Origin: Polyangiaceae bacterium
GTDB taxonomy: Bacteria; Myxococcota_A; Polyangia; Polyangiales; Polyangiaceae
Direction of reading: 5' to 3'
Assembly (NCBI GenBank): GCA_015075635.1
Contig: JABTUA010000001.1
Coordinates: 3,286,001 to 3,350,000, forward strand
DNA: 64,000 bases
Positions 44,934-54,000 of this stretch are shown here, one piece after another (position 1 is the first letter of the stretch; each line of letters starts with the position of its first letter). A model generated the notes under the pieces. The model had not been told where the DNA came from. It worked only from the letters and a program-made list of their open reading frames with translations, and did not search any database. Made by a program: the position numbers and the translations under genes.

Positions 44934-46145
44934 TCAGGTCGGGCGGCGCCGTTCTCGGACCAGCTCGGACGAGAGCGCGAGCTGCCCGCACGCTGCCGAG
45001 ACGTCGTCGCCGCGACGCGTGCGCAGGAAACACGACAGCCCGGCCCGGGTCAGCTCGCCGCGGAACGCCTCGACCCGGGCCTTGGGCGAGGCTCCGAGGT
45101 CCGAGGCCGTGATCGAGTTCATCGGGATCAGGTTCACCTTGACGCGCAGCCCACGCAGCGTCTGCACCAGCGCGCGCGCGTGCCCGACGGAGTCGTTGAC
45201 ACCTTCGATCAGGGTGTACTCGATGGTCATGCGACGACGCTTGGGCAGCGGGTAGCGGCGTAGCGCGTCGAGCAGCTCCGCGAGCGGATAGCGACGATTC
45301 ATCGGCACGATGCGCCCGCGGGTCTCGTCGTCGGGGGCGTGAAGAGAGACTGCGAGACCGACCTTGCCGTCGAAGTCCTCACCCAAGCGCCGGATCCCCG
45401 GCGGGAGGCCCACCGTGCTCACCGTGATGCGGCGCGGGCCCATGTTCAAGCCGTCCTTGTGGCCGAGCAAGCGAATGGCGCGCGCGGTCTCTTCGTAGTG
45501 GTGCAGCGGCTCGCCCATGCCCATGAACACCAGGTTCCTCAGGTACTCGTTGGCTTCGAGGTAACGCCGCGCGATCAGCACCTGCGCGACGATCTCCGCT
45601 GCCCCCAGCCCGCGCACCAGACCGGCCTGTCCGCTGGCGCAGAACACGCAGCCCATGGCGCAGCCGAACTGGGTGGACACGCAGAGCGTGACGCGCTGCT
45701 TCGGCTCGTCGCCCGCGCTCTCCGGCTCGTCGCCTTCGTCCTCGACGGCCGCCCCCACGTCCGCGTCGACCTCGTCGGCGCCGGACTTGGTCATCGGGAT
45801 CAGCACGCACTCGACGCGCGCACCACCGGCCAACTCGAGCACGAGCTTTCGAGTGCCGTCCGCGGAGCGATGCACCTCTGCCACCGTCGCTGGCGGCGTG
45901 AACCCACTCTCGGCGAGGCGCGTACGCAGCGCCGCCGGCAGATCGGTCATTTCGGCCGGGTCGAGCACGCCGCGCCCGTGGATGGCCCGGAAGACCTGGC
46001 CGGCGCGGTATTCACGCTCGCCGAGCTCCGCGAACAAACGCTGCCACTCCCCGGGAAGCCGCGCGACCGCGTGGATGTCTTCGGGCCCGCGGGCGCCCGT
46101 CACTCCGCCCCGCGCGCGGGCGGCGAGCTCGCTCGCCTCGCTCAC
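44934..46145 (-). CDS. rlmN: 23S rRNA/tRNA adenine-C2 methyltransferase RlmN
   Basis: A 403-residue radical-SAM enzyme. The 4Fe-4S Cys are C162, C166, C169 (CAMGCVFC), and the catalytic C-terminal Cys lies in SAACGQLA. SAM-binding GMGEPLHHYE is present. It methylates A2503 of 23S rRNA and A37 of some tRNAs. An insertion of about 30 Asp/Glu-rich residues (about 122-150) separates the N-terminal domain from the radical-SAM core and is not usual. ATGA overlap couples it to mazG. Confidence 0.95.
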   Translation of the reverse strand: MSEASELAARARGGVTGARGPEDIHAVARLPGEWQRLFAELGEREYRAGQVFRAIHGRGVLDPAEMTDLPAALRTRLAESGFTPPATVAEVHRSADGTRKLVLELAGGARVECVLIPMTKSGADEVDADVGAAVEDEGDEPESAGDEPKQRVTLCVSTQFGCAMGCVFCASGQAGLVRGLGAAEIVAQVLIARRYLEANEYLRNLVFMGMGEPLHHYEETARAIRLLGHKDGLNMGPRRITVSTVGLPPGIRRLGEDFDGKVGLAVSLHAPDDETRGRIVPMNRRYPLAELLDALRRYPLPKRRRMTIEYTLIEGVNDSVGHARALVQTLRGLRVKVNLIPMNSITASDLGASPKARVEAFRGELTRAGLSCFLRTRRGDDVSAACGQLALSSELVRERRRPT

Positions 46146-46987
46146 GCTCCGCCTCGCTTGGCCTCTTCCCAGTACCCGTCGAGCTCGGCCAAGGGCAGCC
46201 CGGGCCCGGGCTTTCCGTCCTCGCCCTGGGGCCAGCCGCCGTGGGCCGCGCGCACACGCGACTCCACGTGCGCAAAGCGCTCGCGGAAGCGATCCGCCGA
46301 CTTTCGGAGCGCGGTCTCCGCGTCGATCTGCTGGTGGCGCGCGAGGTTCACCAGCGCAAACAACAGGTCCCCGAGCTCGTGCTCGATGCGCGCCGGGTCA
46401 CCGCTGGCGATGGCCTCGTCCAGCTCTCCGACCTCCTCGCCGACCTTCGCCCGTGACCCCGAGGGGTCGGGCCAGTCGAAGCCGACGCGGCTCACCTTCT
46501 CGCTCATGCGCTGGGCGCGGTGCAGGGCCGGCAGAGAGCGCGGCACTCCGTCCAGGATGCCCCTGCCCTGCTTCTCGTTGGCCTTGATGGTCTCCCAGTT
46601 CCGGAGCACCTCTTCGGCGCCGCTGACCTCGACGTTCTCGAACACGTGAGGGTGCCGGCGCACCAGCTTCTCGACCACGCCCCTGACCACGTCGTCGGGA
46701 CCGAAGCTGCCCACGCGCCGGCCGAGCTCGCTCAGGAACACGACCTGCAACGCCAGGTCGCCGAGCTCCTCGGACAGCTGCTCGTGGTCGTTCGCCTCGA
46801 TGGCGTCGATGACCTCGCACGCCTCTTCGAGCACGTAGCGACGCAAGGACGAGAAGTCCTGCTCGCGGTCCCAGGGGCAGCCCTCCGGCGAGAGCAGGCG
46901 CTGCATGAGCGCGACCAGGCTCGGAAAGGTCTGACCGCGCTGCTCGACCAGCGGCAGCTTCTCTGGAACGTCGAAGGGGCGACCCAT
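46142..46987 (-). CDS. mazG: Nucleoside triphosphate pyrophosphohydrolase MazG
   Basis: A 281-residue protein with two MazG halves; ATG 46987 is used, with GTG 47008 an alternative that adds seven residues. The first half has GCPWDREQ, LEEACEVIDAI and EELGDLALQVVF, and the second GEEVGELDEAI and HELGDLLFALV, the Mg-binding EExxE-x12-ExxD patterns. It hydrolyses NTPs to NMP and PPi and cleans damaged nucleotides. Confidence 0.93.
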   Translation of the reverse strand: MGRPFDVPEKLPLVEQRGQTFPSLVALMQRLLSPEGCPWDREQDFSSLRRYVLEEACEVIDAIEANDHEQLSEELGDLALQVVFLSELGRRVGSFGPDDVVRGVVEKLVRRHPHVFENVEVSGAEEVLRNWETIKANEKQGRGILDGVPRSLPALHRAQRMSEKVSRVGFDWPDPSGSRAKVGEEVGELDEAIASGDPARIEHELGDLLFALVNLARHQQIDAETALRKSADRFRERFAHVESRVRAAHGGWPQGEDGKPGPGLPLAELDGYWEEAKRGGA

Positions 46988-47046
46988 GCTGGCCGGGTGG
47001 TAATTCACGGCGGAGCTTCGGGCAACCCCGGCTAAGCTCCTCGGCC

Positions 47047-47826
47047 ATGGAACCCGTGCTTCTCGTCGAACGGAGCGGAGCCGTCGCGACCCTCACCCTG
47101 AACCGCCCCGGCACGAAGAACGCGCTGAGCCGGGAGCTCGTGCTCGAGCTCGGGCGCGCGCTCGCGGAGGTCGAGGCCGAGGAGGAGATCCGCGCCGTCG
47201 TGCTCACGGGTGCCGGCGCGGCCTTCTGCTCGGGTGCGGACCTCAAAGCCGGGATGGCGGAGTTGGCCGAGCTCAGCATGGAGACCCGCATCGACGAGTT
47301 CCACACGCTGATCCGTGCCATCGTCCACTCCAAGAAGCCGTTCGTTGCTCAGGTGGACGGAGCTGCGGTGGGATTCGGCGCCGATCTGGCGCTGGCGTGC
47401 GACCTCAGGGTGCTCTCGACCCGGGCGTACCTGCAGGAGAAGTTCGTCAAGATCGGGCTGATGCCGGACGGCGGCGGGACGTTCTGGCTGCCGCGGCTGA
47501 TCGGCGTGGGTCGAGCGCTCGAGTACCTGCTCCTGGGTGAGAAGATCGAGGCGAAGCTCGCGGCCGAGCTCGGCCTGTGCAACCGCTTGGTGGAGCCCGA
47601 CGCCCTGAGCTCGACCGCCAAGAGCCTGGCCGAAGCGCTCGCCGCGGGTCCCCCGCTCGCACTGGCGCAGATCCGTGCGGCGGTGCGCGAGAGTTTCCGC
47701 GGAAGCATCGACGAGGCGCTGATGCGAGAACGCACGGGTCAGCTCGGTCTGCTCGCCTCGAACGACATGCTGGAGGGCGTGATGGCGTGGGCGCAGAGGC
47801 GTGCGCCCGAGTTCAAGGGGCGCTGA
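47047..47826 (+). CDS. Enoyl-CoA hydratase/isomerase family protein
   Basis: A 259-residue crotonase-fold protein. It has the oxyanion-hole segment CSGADLKAG and the VDGAAVGFGADLALACDLR helix region. It hydrates or isomerises an acyl-CoA substrate that cannot be specified. It is divergent from mazG and ends 6 nt before the convergent cysteine synthase. Confidence 0.9.
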   Translation: MEPVLLVERSGAVATLTLNRPGTKNALSRELVLELGRALAEVEAEEEIRAVVLTGAGAAFCSGADLKAGMAELAELSMETRIDEFHTLIRAIVHSKKPFVAQVDGAAVGFGADLALACDLRVLSTRAYLQEKFVKIGLMPDGGGTFWLPRLIGVGRALEYLLLGEKIEAKLAAELGLCNRLVEPDALSSTAKSLAEALAAGPPLALAQIRAAVRESFRGSIDEALMRERTGQLGLLASNDMLEGVMAWAQRRAPEFKGR

Positions 47827-47832
47827 CGCGGG

Positions 47833-48795
47833 TCAGAACAGGTAGCGCTCGCCCGAGTCGCACAGGATGGTCACCACGTTGCCCTTGCCCAGCGCCTGGG
47901 CGACCTCGCAGGCCGCGTGGACGTTGGCGCCGGAGCTGGGCCCCACCAAGAGACCCTCCTCGCGCGCGATGCGCCGCGCCATGCGATCGGCCGCCACGTC
48001 ACTCACGGCGACGATCTGATCGATCACGCTGCGATCGAGGATCTCCGGCACGAAGCCCGCGCCGAGACCCTGGATCCCGTGCATCCCAGGCGGCTTGCCG
48101 CTCAGGACCGCGCTCGACTGCGGCTCGACCGCGATCACCTTCACCGAGCGCCGTTCGGCCTTGAGCGCTCGCCCGACGCCGCTGATGGTGCCTCCAGTGC
48201 CGACTCCGGCCACGAACGCCGCGATGTCGCCTTCGGTCTGCTCCAGGATTTCCTGAGCCGTCGTCGCGGCGTGGCTCGCCGGGTTGTCGGGGTTGTCGAA
48301 CTGACTGGGCATGAACGCGCCGGGCGTCTCTTCCAGGAGCGCCTGCGCTCGCTGCACCGCGCCGCCCATGCCGTCGAGGGCGGGGGTGAGCACGATTTCG
48401 GCGCCGTAGGCGCGCAGGATGTAGCGGCGCTCCAGGCTCATGTCCTCCGGCATCACGAGCACGCAGCGGTAGCCTCGCACCGCGGCGATCATCGCCAGGC
48501 TGATCCCGGTGTTGCCGCTGGTCGCCTCGATCAGCGTCGCGCCCGGTGAGAGCTTCCCGCTCCGTTCGGCTCCGAGCACCATGCCGAGCGCCGGCCGATC
48601 CTTGACGCTGCCCGCCGGGTTCGAGAGCTCGCACTTGGCCCACACCGTCGCCCCGCCCTCCGGGCTCACCCGCCCCAGGCGCAAGAGAGGTGTCGCGCCC
48701 ACCAGCCCGAGCACGTCGTCGGCGACCCGATAGCCGCTCTTGCTGCGTCGGGCGCGGGTCGCTTCGGGTGCCTGCGCCGGCTTCTTCGAGGCCAT
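47833..48795 (-). CDS. cysK: Cysteine synthase / O-acetylserine sulfhydrylase-type PLP enzyme
   Basis: A 320-residue PLP enzyme from ATG 48795. The Schiff-base Lys is K65 in NPAGSVKDRP, the substrate loop reads ATSGNTG and the phosphate loop GVGTGGTISG. It makes cysteine from O-acetylserine and sulfide. CysK-type is likeliest, but CysM or cystathionine synthase cannot be excluded. An N-terminal basic extension of about 20 residues is present. Confidence 0.92.
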   Translation of the reverse strand: MASKKPAQAPEATRARRSKSGYRVADDVLGLVGATPLLRLGRVSPEGGATVWAKCELSNPAGSVKDRPALGMVLGAERSGKLSPGATLIEATSGNTGISLAMIAAVRGYRCVLVMPEDMSLERRYILRAYGAEIVLTPALDGMGGAVQRAQALLEETPGAFMPSQFDNPDNPASHAATTAQEILEQTEGDIAAFVAGVGTGGTISGVGRALKAERRSVKVIAVEPQSSAVLSGKPPGMHGIQGLGAGFVPEILDRSVIDQIVAVSDVAADRMARRIAREEGLLVGPSSGANVHAACEVAQALGKGNVVTILCDSGERYLF

Positions 48796-48834
48796 CGACC
48801 GCACGCTACAACAGGGGCTGACAGGCCGCGACTC

Positions 48835-49758
48835 TCAAGGCTCCGGCCGCTCCACCACGCTGGCCGGCACCGCCCCGACGGTGAGCGGCACGTGTTCCTC
48901 CAGCGCAGCGCCCTGGACGCGAGCCAGCGCGACTACCAGCGACAGGCGCTCGCTCCAGCGTGCGTCCGTGACCTCCCCGACGGCGGTGTCGTCTCCGACC
49001 TTCACGACGGGGACCCCGCGTGCCGGAACGTCGGGGCCGCCGAGGGTCAGCGACACCAGCCGGCGCTTCACCTTGCCGCGCATGCCTTGCATGCACACGA
49101 CCTCCTGTCCCAGGTAGCAGCCCTTGTTCCAGGCGACCGCCCGCTGATCCAGCGCCGCTTCGTGCGGGTTGTCGTCGAGGCCGTAGTCCACGCCGTACCG
49201 AGCGACTCCGCGCTCCAAGCGCAAGAGCTGCCAATCTTCGGCGGTCCCGAGCACCAGCGGAAGGCCGCGCGCGTGCATGGCCTCCAGCGCGTCGCCCCGC
49301 CGCCCTCGCTCGACCACGAGCGCCGCGCCGCCGAGCCCGGTCCAGTCGATGCTGCCTGCTGCTCCGGCCGTTCGAGCCGCAGCCACCTCGGCGGCCTCGC
49401 CGGCTCGCGGTCCGTGCAGGCCGAGCCAGGTGTGGGTCGCCGTCCGATCGCTGATCTCGGCGTCCTCCATCACGAGCATGCGGTCGAAGTACTCGAGCAA
49501 CTCGCCGTGTTTGCCGGGCGCGACCGAGAGGTAGACGCGCTCGGCGTCAGCGACGATGTGGAGGTCGCTCATGACTTTGCCCGCCTTGCTCAGGATCAGC
49601 CCGAGCGCGCCTCGACCGGGCGCGACCTTCGAGACGTCACAAGTGACGATGCCGTTCAACCAGGTCAGCCGGTCCCGCCCCGTGACCGCCAACGTGCCGC
49701 GCTCGGCTTCATCGACGACCAGAGCGCCGGTCCGGGCAGCTTCGGCGGCAGTCGGCAT
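48835..49758 (-). CDS. ygfZ: Folate-binding Fe-S cluster assembly protein YgfZ
   Basis: A 307-residue protein related to glycine cleavage T-protein, with the family signature KGCYLGQE (C214). It uses folate and helps build or repair certain Fe-S enzymes, such as the tRNA methylthiolase MiaB. ATG 49758 is the start, 6 nt after the C2-PDZ lipoprotein stop on the same strand. Confidence 0.93.
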   Translation of the reverse strand: MPTAAEAARTGALVVDEAERGTLAVTGRDRLTWLNGIVTCDVSKVAPGRGALGLILSKAGKVMSDLHIVADAERVYLSVAPGKHGELLEYFDRMLVMEDAEISDRTATHTWLGLHGPRAGEAAEVAAARTAGAAGSIDWTGLGGAALVVERGRRGDALEAMHARGLPLVLGTAEDWQLLRLERGVARYGVDYGLDDNPHEAALDQRAVAWNKGCYLGQEVVCMQGMRGKVKRRLVSLTLGGPDVPARGVPVVKVGDDTAVGEVTDARWSERLSLVVALARVQGAALEEHVPLTVGAVPASVVERPEP

Positions 49759-49764
49759 CAAGGC

Positions 49765-50583
49765 TCACTCCAGGGGAATGTCGTCGTCGAGCATCGGGTA
49801 GATGGGGCCGTCCTTCAAGGTCAGGTCGAGGGTCGAGCCGTCGGGCTTCTTCACGGTGAGAGTGACGCCTGCCGGCGAGTTCGCGTTGACCAAGCTGCGC
49901 GCTTCTGCCTCGTCCAGGGTCTTCACCTCTTTACCCTGGATACGTATGACCTGATCGCCGCCCCGCAAGCCCGTGCGCGCAGCCGGTGACTCGAGCGCGA
50001 CTCGTGTCACGAAGATGCTCTGGGAGCGAAACTCGTAGCGCATGCCCAGGCCAATCCGGGCGTGGGCTGGCTCCGCGATCATCGACAGCTTCGCGCCGCT
50101 GTCGCACTCGAGGTCGATGACACCCCGCCGCGCCTCCTCGGCGAACGCACGGATGAGCTTGACGCAGATCGGGTGGTTGTTGATCGGGTTGCTGTCCCAG
50201 AGCTCCAGGCGGACGCTGGTCCCCTTTGGGATTCGGTAGTTTGCCCGCGGCCCGTCCGGCCAGGTCGGCGTCAGCGTGTTCGGCTGCGTCGGCGTCCGGA
50301 ACAGCTCCTTGTCCCCGGCCAGCACCTTGACGAACGGATCGGGCGCCGAGCCCCCGACCGCGTCCCACTTGCGGCCGTCCCGGGTCGTCTCGGGGATCGT
50401 CGCGCCCTGGATGCGGATGAAGAACAGGTCATCCGGCGGCGGCGGGGTCAACGTCTGCCCCGCCGGGACCGCGCGCGCCGGCGTCGCGACCTCCGGGTAG
50501 ACCGCGGTGCACGCGAGGGCCGTGGCCCCAACCGATGCCAGGAGCAAGCGCGACGCGAACGGGCCGAAGAGACGAGGCAGCAT
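49765..50583 (-). CDS. Lipoprotein with C2-like and PDZ domains
   Basis: A 272-residue lipoprotein (ATG 50583; lipobox ALAC). Residues 60-150 have the C2-like signature: GSAPDPFVKVL, PTQPNTLTPTWP and LELWDSN. The C-terminal ~80 residues are a PDZ domain (RVALESPAARTGLRGGDQVIRI). C2 domains are unusual in bacteria and here may bind calcium, lipid or a protein at the outer-membrane inner leaflet. Function unknown. The ygfZ gene follows after 6 nt. Confidence 0.75.
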   Translation of the reverse strand: MLPRLFGPFASRLLLASVGATALACTAVYPEVATPARAVPAGQTLTPPPPDDLFFIRIQGATIPETTRDGRKWDAVGGSAPDPFVKVLAGDKELFRTPTQPNTLTPTWPDGPRANYRIPKGTSVRLELWDSNPINNHPICVKLIRAFAEEARRGVIDLECDSGAKLSMIAEPAHARIGLGMRYEFRSQSIFVTRVALESPAARTGLRGGDQVIRIQGKEVKTLDEAEARSLVNANSPAGVTLTVKKPDGSTLDLTLKDGPIYPMLDDDIPLE

Positions 50584-50607
50584 CTTGGGCGCGGAGGCTA
50601 CCACCGG

Positions 50608-51363
50608 TCAGGCAGCGTGGGCCAGGGTGGGACGCCCGTCCGGCCCGCGCCTGAGGCCCACCGCGGCAGCCACGTCATCGCGGTACCCCTGCCACGCCTG
50701 GAGCACCCGCTGCATCGTCTCGACCACCGCGAGACGGCGCTCGGCTTCCACGTGGTCCAGGACCACCCGCCAGGCCGCCGCGCGGTGCGAGCCCTCGACC
50801 GAGCGATGGGCTTTGGTGAGCGCGAGGCTCTGGAGCGGCAGCCCGTAGTGCAGCACGAGGGGATGTTGCTCGAGGGGCGGCTCGGGGCGGCGGGGCCGAG
50901 CGGGGTCGAGCTCGCCGCGCTCGTACGCGGTGCCCTCGACGAAGATCGTGGTCACGGCGGCTGCCGCGTCCCAGCCTTCGGTGAGGGTCACGTGATCCAG
51001 GAGCGCTCGGTAGCGGGCCGCGCCCGGTAGAAGCTCGACGTGGTCGAAACGGGCGAGCGCCATGCCGAGCCCGCGCGGGTACTCGAGGAACAGCTCGGGG
51101 TGTGGACGCCCGGCATGGAGTCCTCCGGTCTCCTCCTCGTACACGTTCTCGATCAGCTCGCGGCGCGCCGCGGGGATGGGACACGCAACGTATGCGCGCG
51201 CGACCAGCACCGGAAAGTCCCGGACGTAGGTGGCGTACTCCTGTTCCAGGTGAACGTGCAGGCGGTCTCTCGGGACCAGTCCCTGGGTGAAGCCGGACCA
51301 AGCCCAGTGGTGTTTCTGATCCATCACGCACAGGAGTCTTTCGAGGAAGGTCGCGCGGTCCAT
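50608..51363 (-). CDS. Heme-oxygenase-like diiron oxidase (CADD/PqqC-like)
   Basis: A 251-residue helical protein. NVYEEETGG with a following His, an E in FVEGT, and the pattern HRSVEGSH (H-x3-E-x2-H) fit the metal ligands of the heme-oxygenase-like dimetal oxidase superfamily that includes CADD (pABA formation) and PqqC relatives. The substrate is unknown. ATG 51363 starts it, and the C2-PDZ lipoprotein gene begins 24 nt downstream. Confidence 0.75.
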   Translation of the reverse strand: MDRATFLERLLCVMDQKHHWAWSGFTQGLVPRDRLHVHLEQEYATYVRDFPVLVARAYVACPIPAARRELIENVYEEETGGLHAGRPHPELFLEYPRGLGMALARFDHVELLPGAARYRALLDHVTLTEGWDAAAAVTTIFVEGTAYERGELDPARPRRPEPPLEQHPLVLHYGLPLQSLALTKAHRSVEGSHRAAAWRVVLDHVEAERRLAVVETMQRVLQAWQGYRDDVAAAVGLRRGPDGRPTLAHAA

Positions 51364-51505
51364 CGCCCCCAAGAGTTAGCGCGTGGCCGCGCGCGAGACG
51401 AATTTGCGGGCCCCTACCGGCCTACTGGCCGGCGGCGCAACGAATGTGTGACAACTGCCCGGAGACACCCCATGCTTGGAGGAAGAGAGTCGGTCGGAGC
51501 GCACG

Positions 51506-52336
51506 ATGGCAAGGATGTTCGGGTTCATCGGCAATCGCGCAGACCTGGGCGCCCGAGTGCTCGAGCTGCACTCGGGGGCGCTCACCGTGCGGACTGGCCC
51601 CGGCGAGCCGCTGGGTTGGGGCATCGGCTTCTACCAGTCCGGTGAGGTGCTGCTCAGGCGCCGCCCCATCGACGATCGTCCGGTGATCGAGATGGCGGAG
51701 GCGGCTCAGGGCCTGCGCACCGACGTGCTCGTGGGACATGTGCGCCGCGCCACCGTGGGGGCCCTGCGCACCGAGAACACGCATCCGTTCCGCTACCGCT
51801 CCTGGCTGCTCGCGCAGACCGGCACCGTCCAGGGCTTCGATCGGCTGCGGGACCGCTTGCTCGAGTCTTTGCCGGAATTTTTGCGCAGAAACGTGCGCGG
51901 GGACACCGACAGCGAGCTGTTTTTCCACCTGTTCCTCTCGTTCCTGCACGACGCCGGCCAGCTCAACGACGGGCACGTCCCCACCGAGCACGTGGCGGCG
52001 GCGCTGCGTTCCTGCATCGCGCTGGTCGATCGACTGTCTGCCGAAGAGGGGCACGGCCAGAACTCCGGGGACACCCTTGTGACCAACGGCGAGCAGATGG
52101 TGGCCCTGCACCGCAACGGCGGAATGGCCTACCGGGTGCTGCGTGGGCGCTACGACATCGAGGAGCTGCTCGGCGCGGAGAGCCGCATGCACCTCCGGAT
52201 CCCCGCCATCGAGAGCACCCATTTCACCCTGATCGCGTCGGAGCTCGACTTCGTTCCGCCAGGCTGGACGCCGGTCGACAGCCCGAGCATCGTCACGCTC
52301 ACGCGGACGGATGACCCAGTCGTGGAACCGATATAG
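51506..52336 (+). CDS. Class II glutamine amidotransferase-fold protein lacking the catalytic Cys
   Basis: A 276-residue YafJ-like GATase II protein. The fold markers are GWGIGFYQSG, VGHVRRATVG and ENTHPF. Active GATases start MCRL with Cys2 as the nucleophile, but this protein begins MARMFGF, and the substrate AHNG motif reads AQTGT. Two catalytic residues are therefore gone and it should not cleave glutamine. It may be a scaffold or regulator. The lipoprotein gene 52311 overlaps its 3' end by 26 nt. Confidence 0.85.
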   Translation: MARMFGFIGNRADLGARVLELHSGALTVRTGPGEPLGWGIGFYQSGEVLLRRRPIDDRPVIEMAEAAQGLRTDVLVGHVRRATVGALRTENTHPFRYRSWLLAQTGTVQGFDRLRDRLLESLPEFLRRNVRGDTDSELFFHLFLSFLHDAGQLNDGHVPTEHVAAALRSCIALVDRLSAEEGHGQNSGDTLVTNGEQMVALHRNGGMAYRVLRGRYDIEELLGAESRMHLRIPAIESTHFTLIASELDFVPPGWTPVDSPSIVTLTRTDDPVVEPI

Positions 52337-52964
52337 GCGAGCGCTCGGGCTCGGCGTCGTGCTCGTTCAAGGCGCTTGTGCCTCCGGCCGATCCGCATCG
52401 CTCGAGACGGCGAGCGCGCTCGGCAACGAGCCGCGTCGCGCGGCGGGTATCGCCGTCGACCCGGCACCCGAGCCCCCCGCTCCGACCAGCGCCGCGCACA
52501 CGGAGCAGGGCGTCGTCGTGCTGCGCGCACCCCAAGACCCCGAAGCGGCGCGCGAGGTGGTGCGCGGATTCTTCCGCGCAGTCAGTCAAGGCTCGTACGG
52601 CGAGCTCGAGCCGTTCATCTCCGAAGAGGCTTGGCTCAGCGCCGGGGCGATGGCCGGGCGCCAAAAGGCTCGGCAGTACTGGCAGCTGAGGCTGTCACGA
52701 CTCGACTACGCCTCTTTGGCCGGCAGCGCGGTCTTTCGAGACGGCGAGGTGGAGACGTACCGCGCCGCCGACCTCGCCGCGCTGCGCCCGCCGCGGGCGC
52801 TTGGGGTGGTCGCGCAGGGCGACGACGTCGTGGTGCGCGTGCCCATTGCCGCCCCGCGCAGCGGCAAGACGCGGCTGTTCGGCGACGAGATCGTGTTCGT
52901 GCTTCGTCCCAAGGGCAATCGCTACGCGATCGTGGACATGGCCGAGGAGTTCACGCTGCCCTGA
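52311..52964 (+). CDS. Lipoprotein of unknown function
   Basis: A 217-residue lipoprotein starting at ATG 52311 inside the preceding gene, with lipobox VQGAC. A Pro/Ala-rich linker (residues 45-65) is followed by a domain with AREVVRGFFRAVSQGSYGELEPFI, which resembles an NTF2-like fold. It may share a transcript with the amidotransferase-fold gene. Confidence 0.7.
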   Translation: MTQSWNRYRRALGLGVVLVQGACASGRSASLETASALGNEPRRAAGIAVDPAPEPPAPTSAAHTEQGVVVLRAPQDPEAAREVVRGFFRAVSQGSYGELEPFISEEAWLSAGAMAGRQKARQYWQLRLSRLDYASLAGSAVFRDGEVETYRAADLAALRPPRALGVVAQGDDVVVRVPIAAPRSGKTRLFGDEIVFVLRPKGNRYAIVDMAEEFTLP

Positions 52965-52980
52965 GCGAGCAAGCCGCGGG

Positions 52981-53895
52981 TCAGTTCAGCCGCGCGCCCA
53001 TGCGCGGCAGCTCGAATACCCCGCGCTCCTTCGCCGACGCCAGCATCCGTAGCGCGGCGCGGTAGCCACGCAGCACGAGCGATCGAGCCGCGAAGCGATT
53101 CAGGTAACCGAAACGCCCGATGTCCGGCGCGATGTCGATGAACGTGCAGCGCGGGTGGACGTGGGTGTAGAGGTCGATGCCGCGCCGCTCCTTCTCCGTC
53201 AACATGATGTTGAGCGACTGGTTCATGACGGAGAGCGGGCCGCGACGCGCCAGGCTCCGGTGCAAGCGCTCGCCCTCTGCGGGCCGGTAGATGTTCGACA
53301 CGATGACGATGTCGGCGCCTGCCTCGACCGCCACGTCCGCGGAGAGGGTACGAGCGATCTCGCCATCGAGGTGGTAGCGACCGTTGATCTCGTAGGGCCG
53401 GAAGAGCCCGGGCACCGCGCAGGACGCGGCGACGGCGCGACTGATCGGGGTCTCGGAGTCGTAGCCCTTGCCGAACAGGACGCGCTCGGCACGATCGATG
53501 TCCACCGAGGTGACGATCAGGCGGTTCTCGACCTTGCGGAAGTCGTTGACCGGGAGGTGCCGGCGCAGATAGCGCTCGAGCTTGTCGAGCGAGAAGACGC
53601 CGCTCGTGAGGTAGCCGGGATCGAACAGCTGCTTCAGCGTCGGCAGCCCGAAGAACGCGTCCATGTGGAAGCGCGGGCCGTCGTGACGCCGCTTCCACGG
53701 CAACCGGTAGCCATCGAGCAGGACGTCGAGCGGGATCCCCTGCCCGTAGGTCGCTGCGACGATGGCTCCCGCGCTCGCCCCCACGAAGATGCTCGGACGG
53801 ATGCCGAGCTCTTCACAGGCCTTGAGCACCCCGAGGTGCGCGATGCCGCGCGCCGCTCCCCCCGTCCCGACGAATGCCACGGTGGGCTTTTTCAT
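52981..53895 (-). CDS. Patatin-like phospholipase
   Basis: A 304-residue patatin-family lipid hydrolase. The oxyanion stretch GTGGAARG, the nucleophile S41 in GASAG and the catalytic D177 in LDGE are present. No signal peptide is seen. It resembles RssA/YchK-type proteins and would release fatty acids from phospholipids. Confidence 0.9.
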   Translation of the reverse strand: MKKPTVAFVGTGGAARGIAHLGVLKACEELGIRPSIFVGASAGAIVAATYGQGIPLDVLLDGYRLPWKRRHDGPRFHMDAFFGLPTLKQLFDPGYLTSGVFSLDKLERYLRRHLPVNDFRKVENRLIVTSVDIDRAERVLFGKGYDSETPISRAVAASCAVPGLFRPYEINGRYHLDGEIARTLSADVAVEAGADIVIVSNIYRPAEGERLHRSLARRGPLSVMNQSLNIMLTEKERRGIDLYTHVHPRCTFIDIAPDIGRFGYLNRFAARSLVLRGYRAALRMLASAKERGVFELPRMGARLN

Positions 53896-54000
53896 GCTGA
53901 CGGTACTTCCGCTGGGCCCGAGACGAGATCGAGCTCATCCATAATCTGATGGACGGAGCGACCACGCACCAACTTCCACGCTGACGCAATGTGTCAAGAT

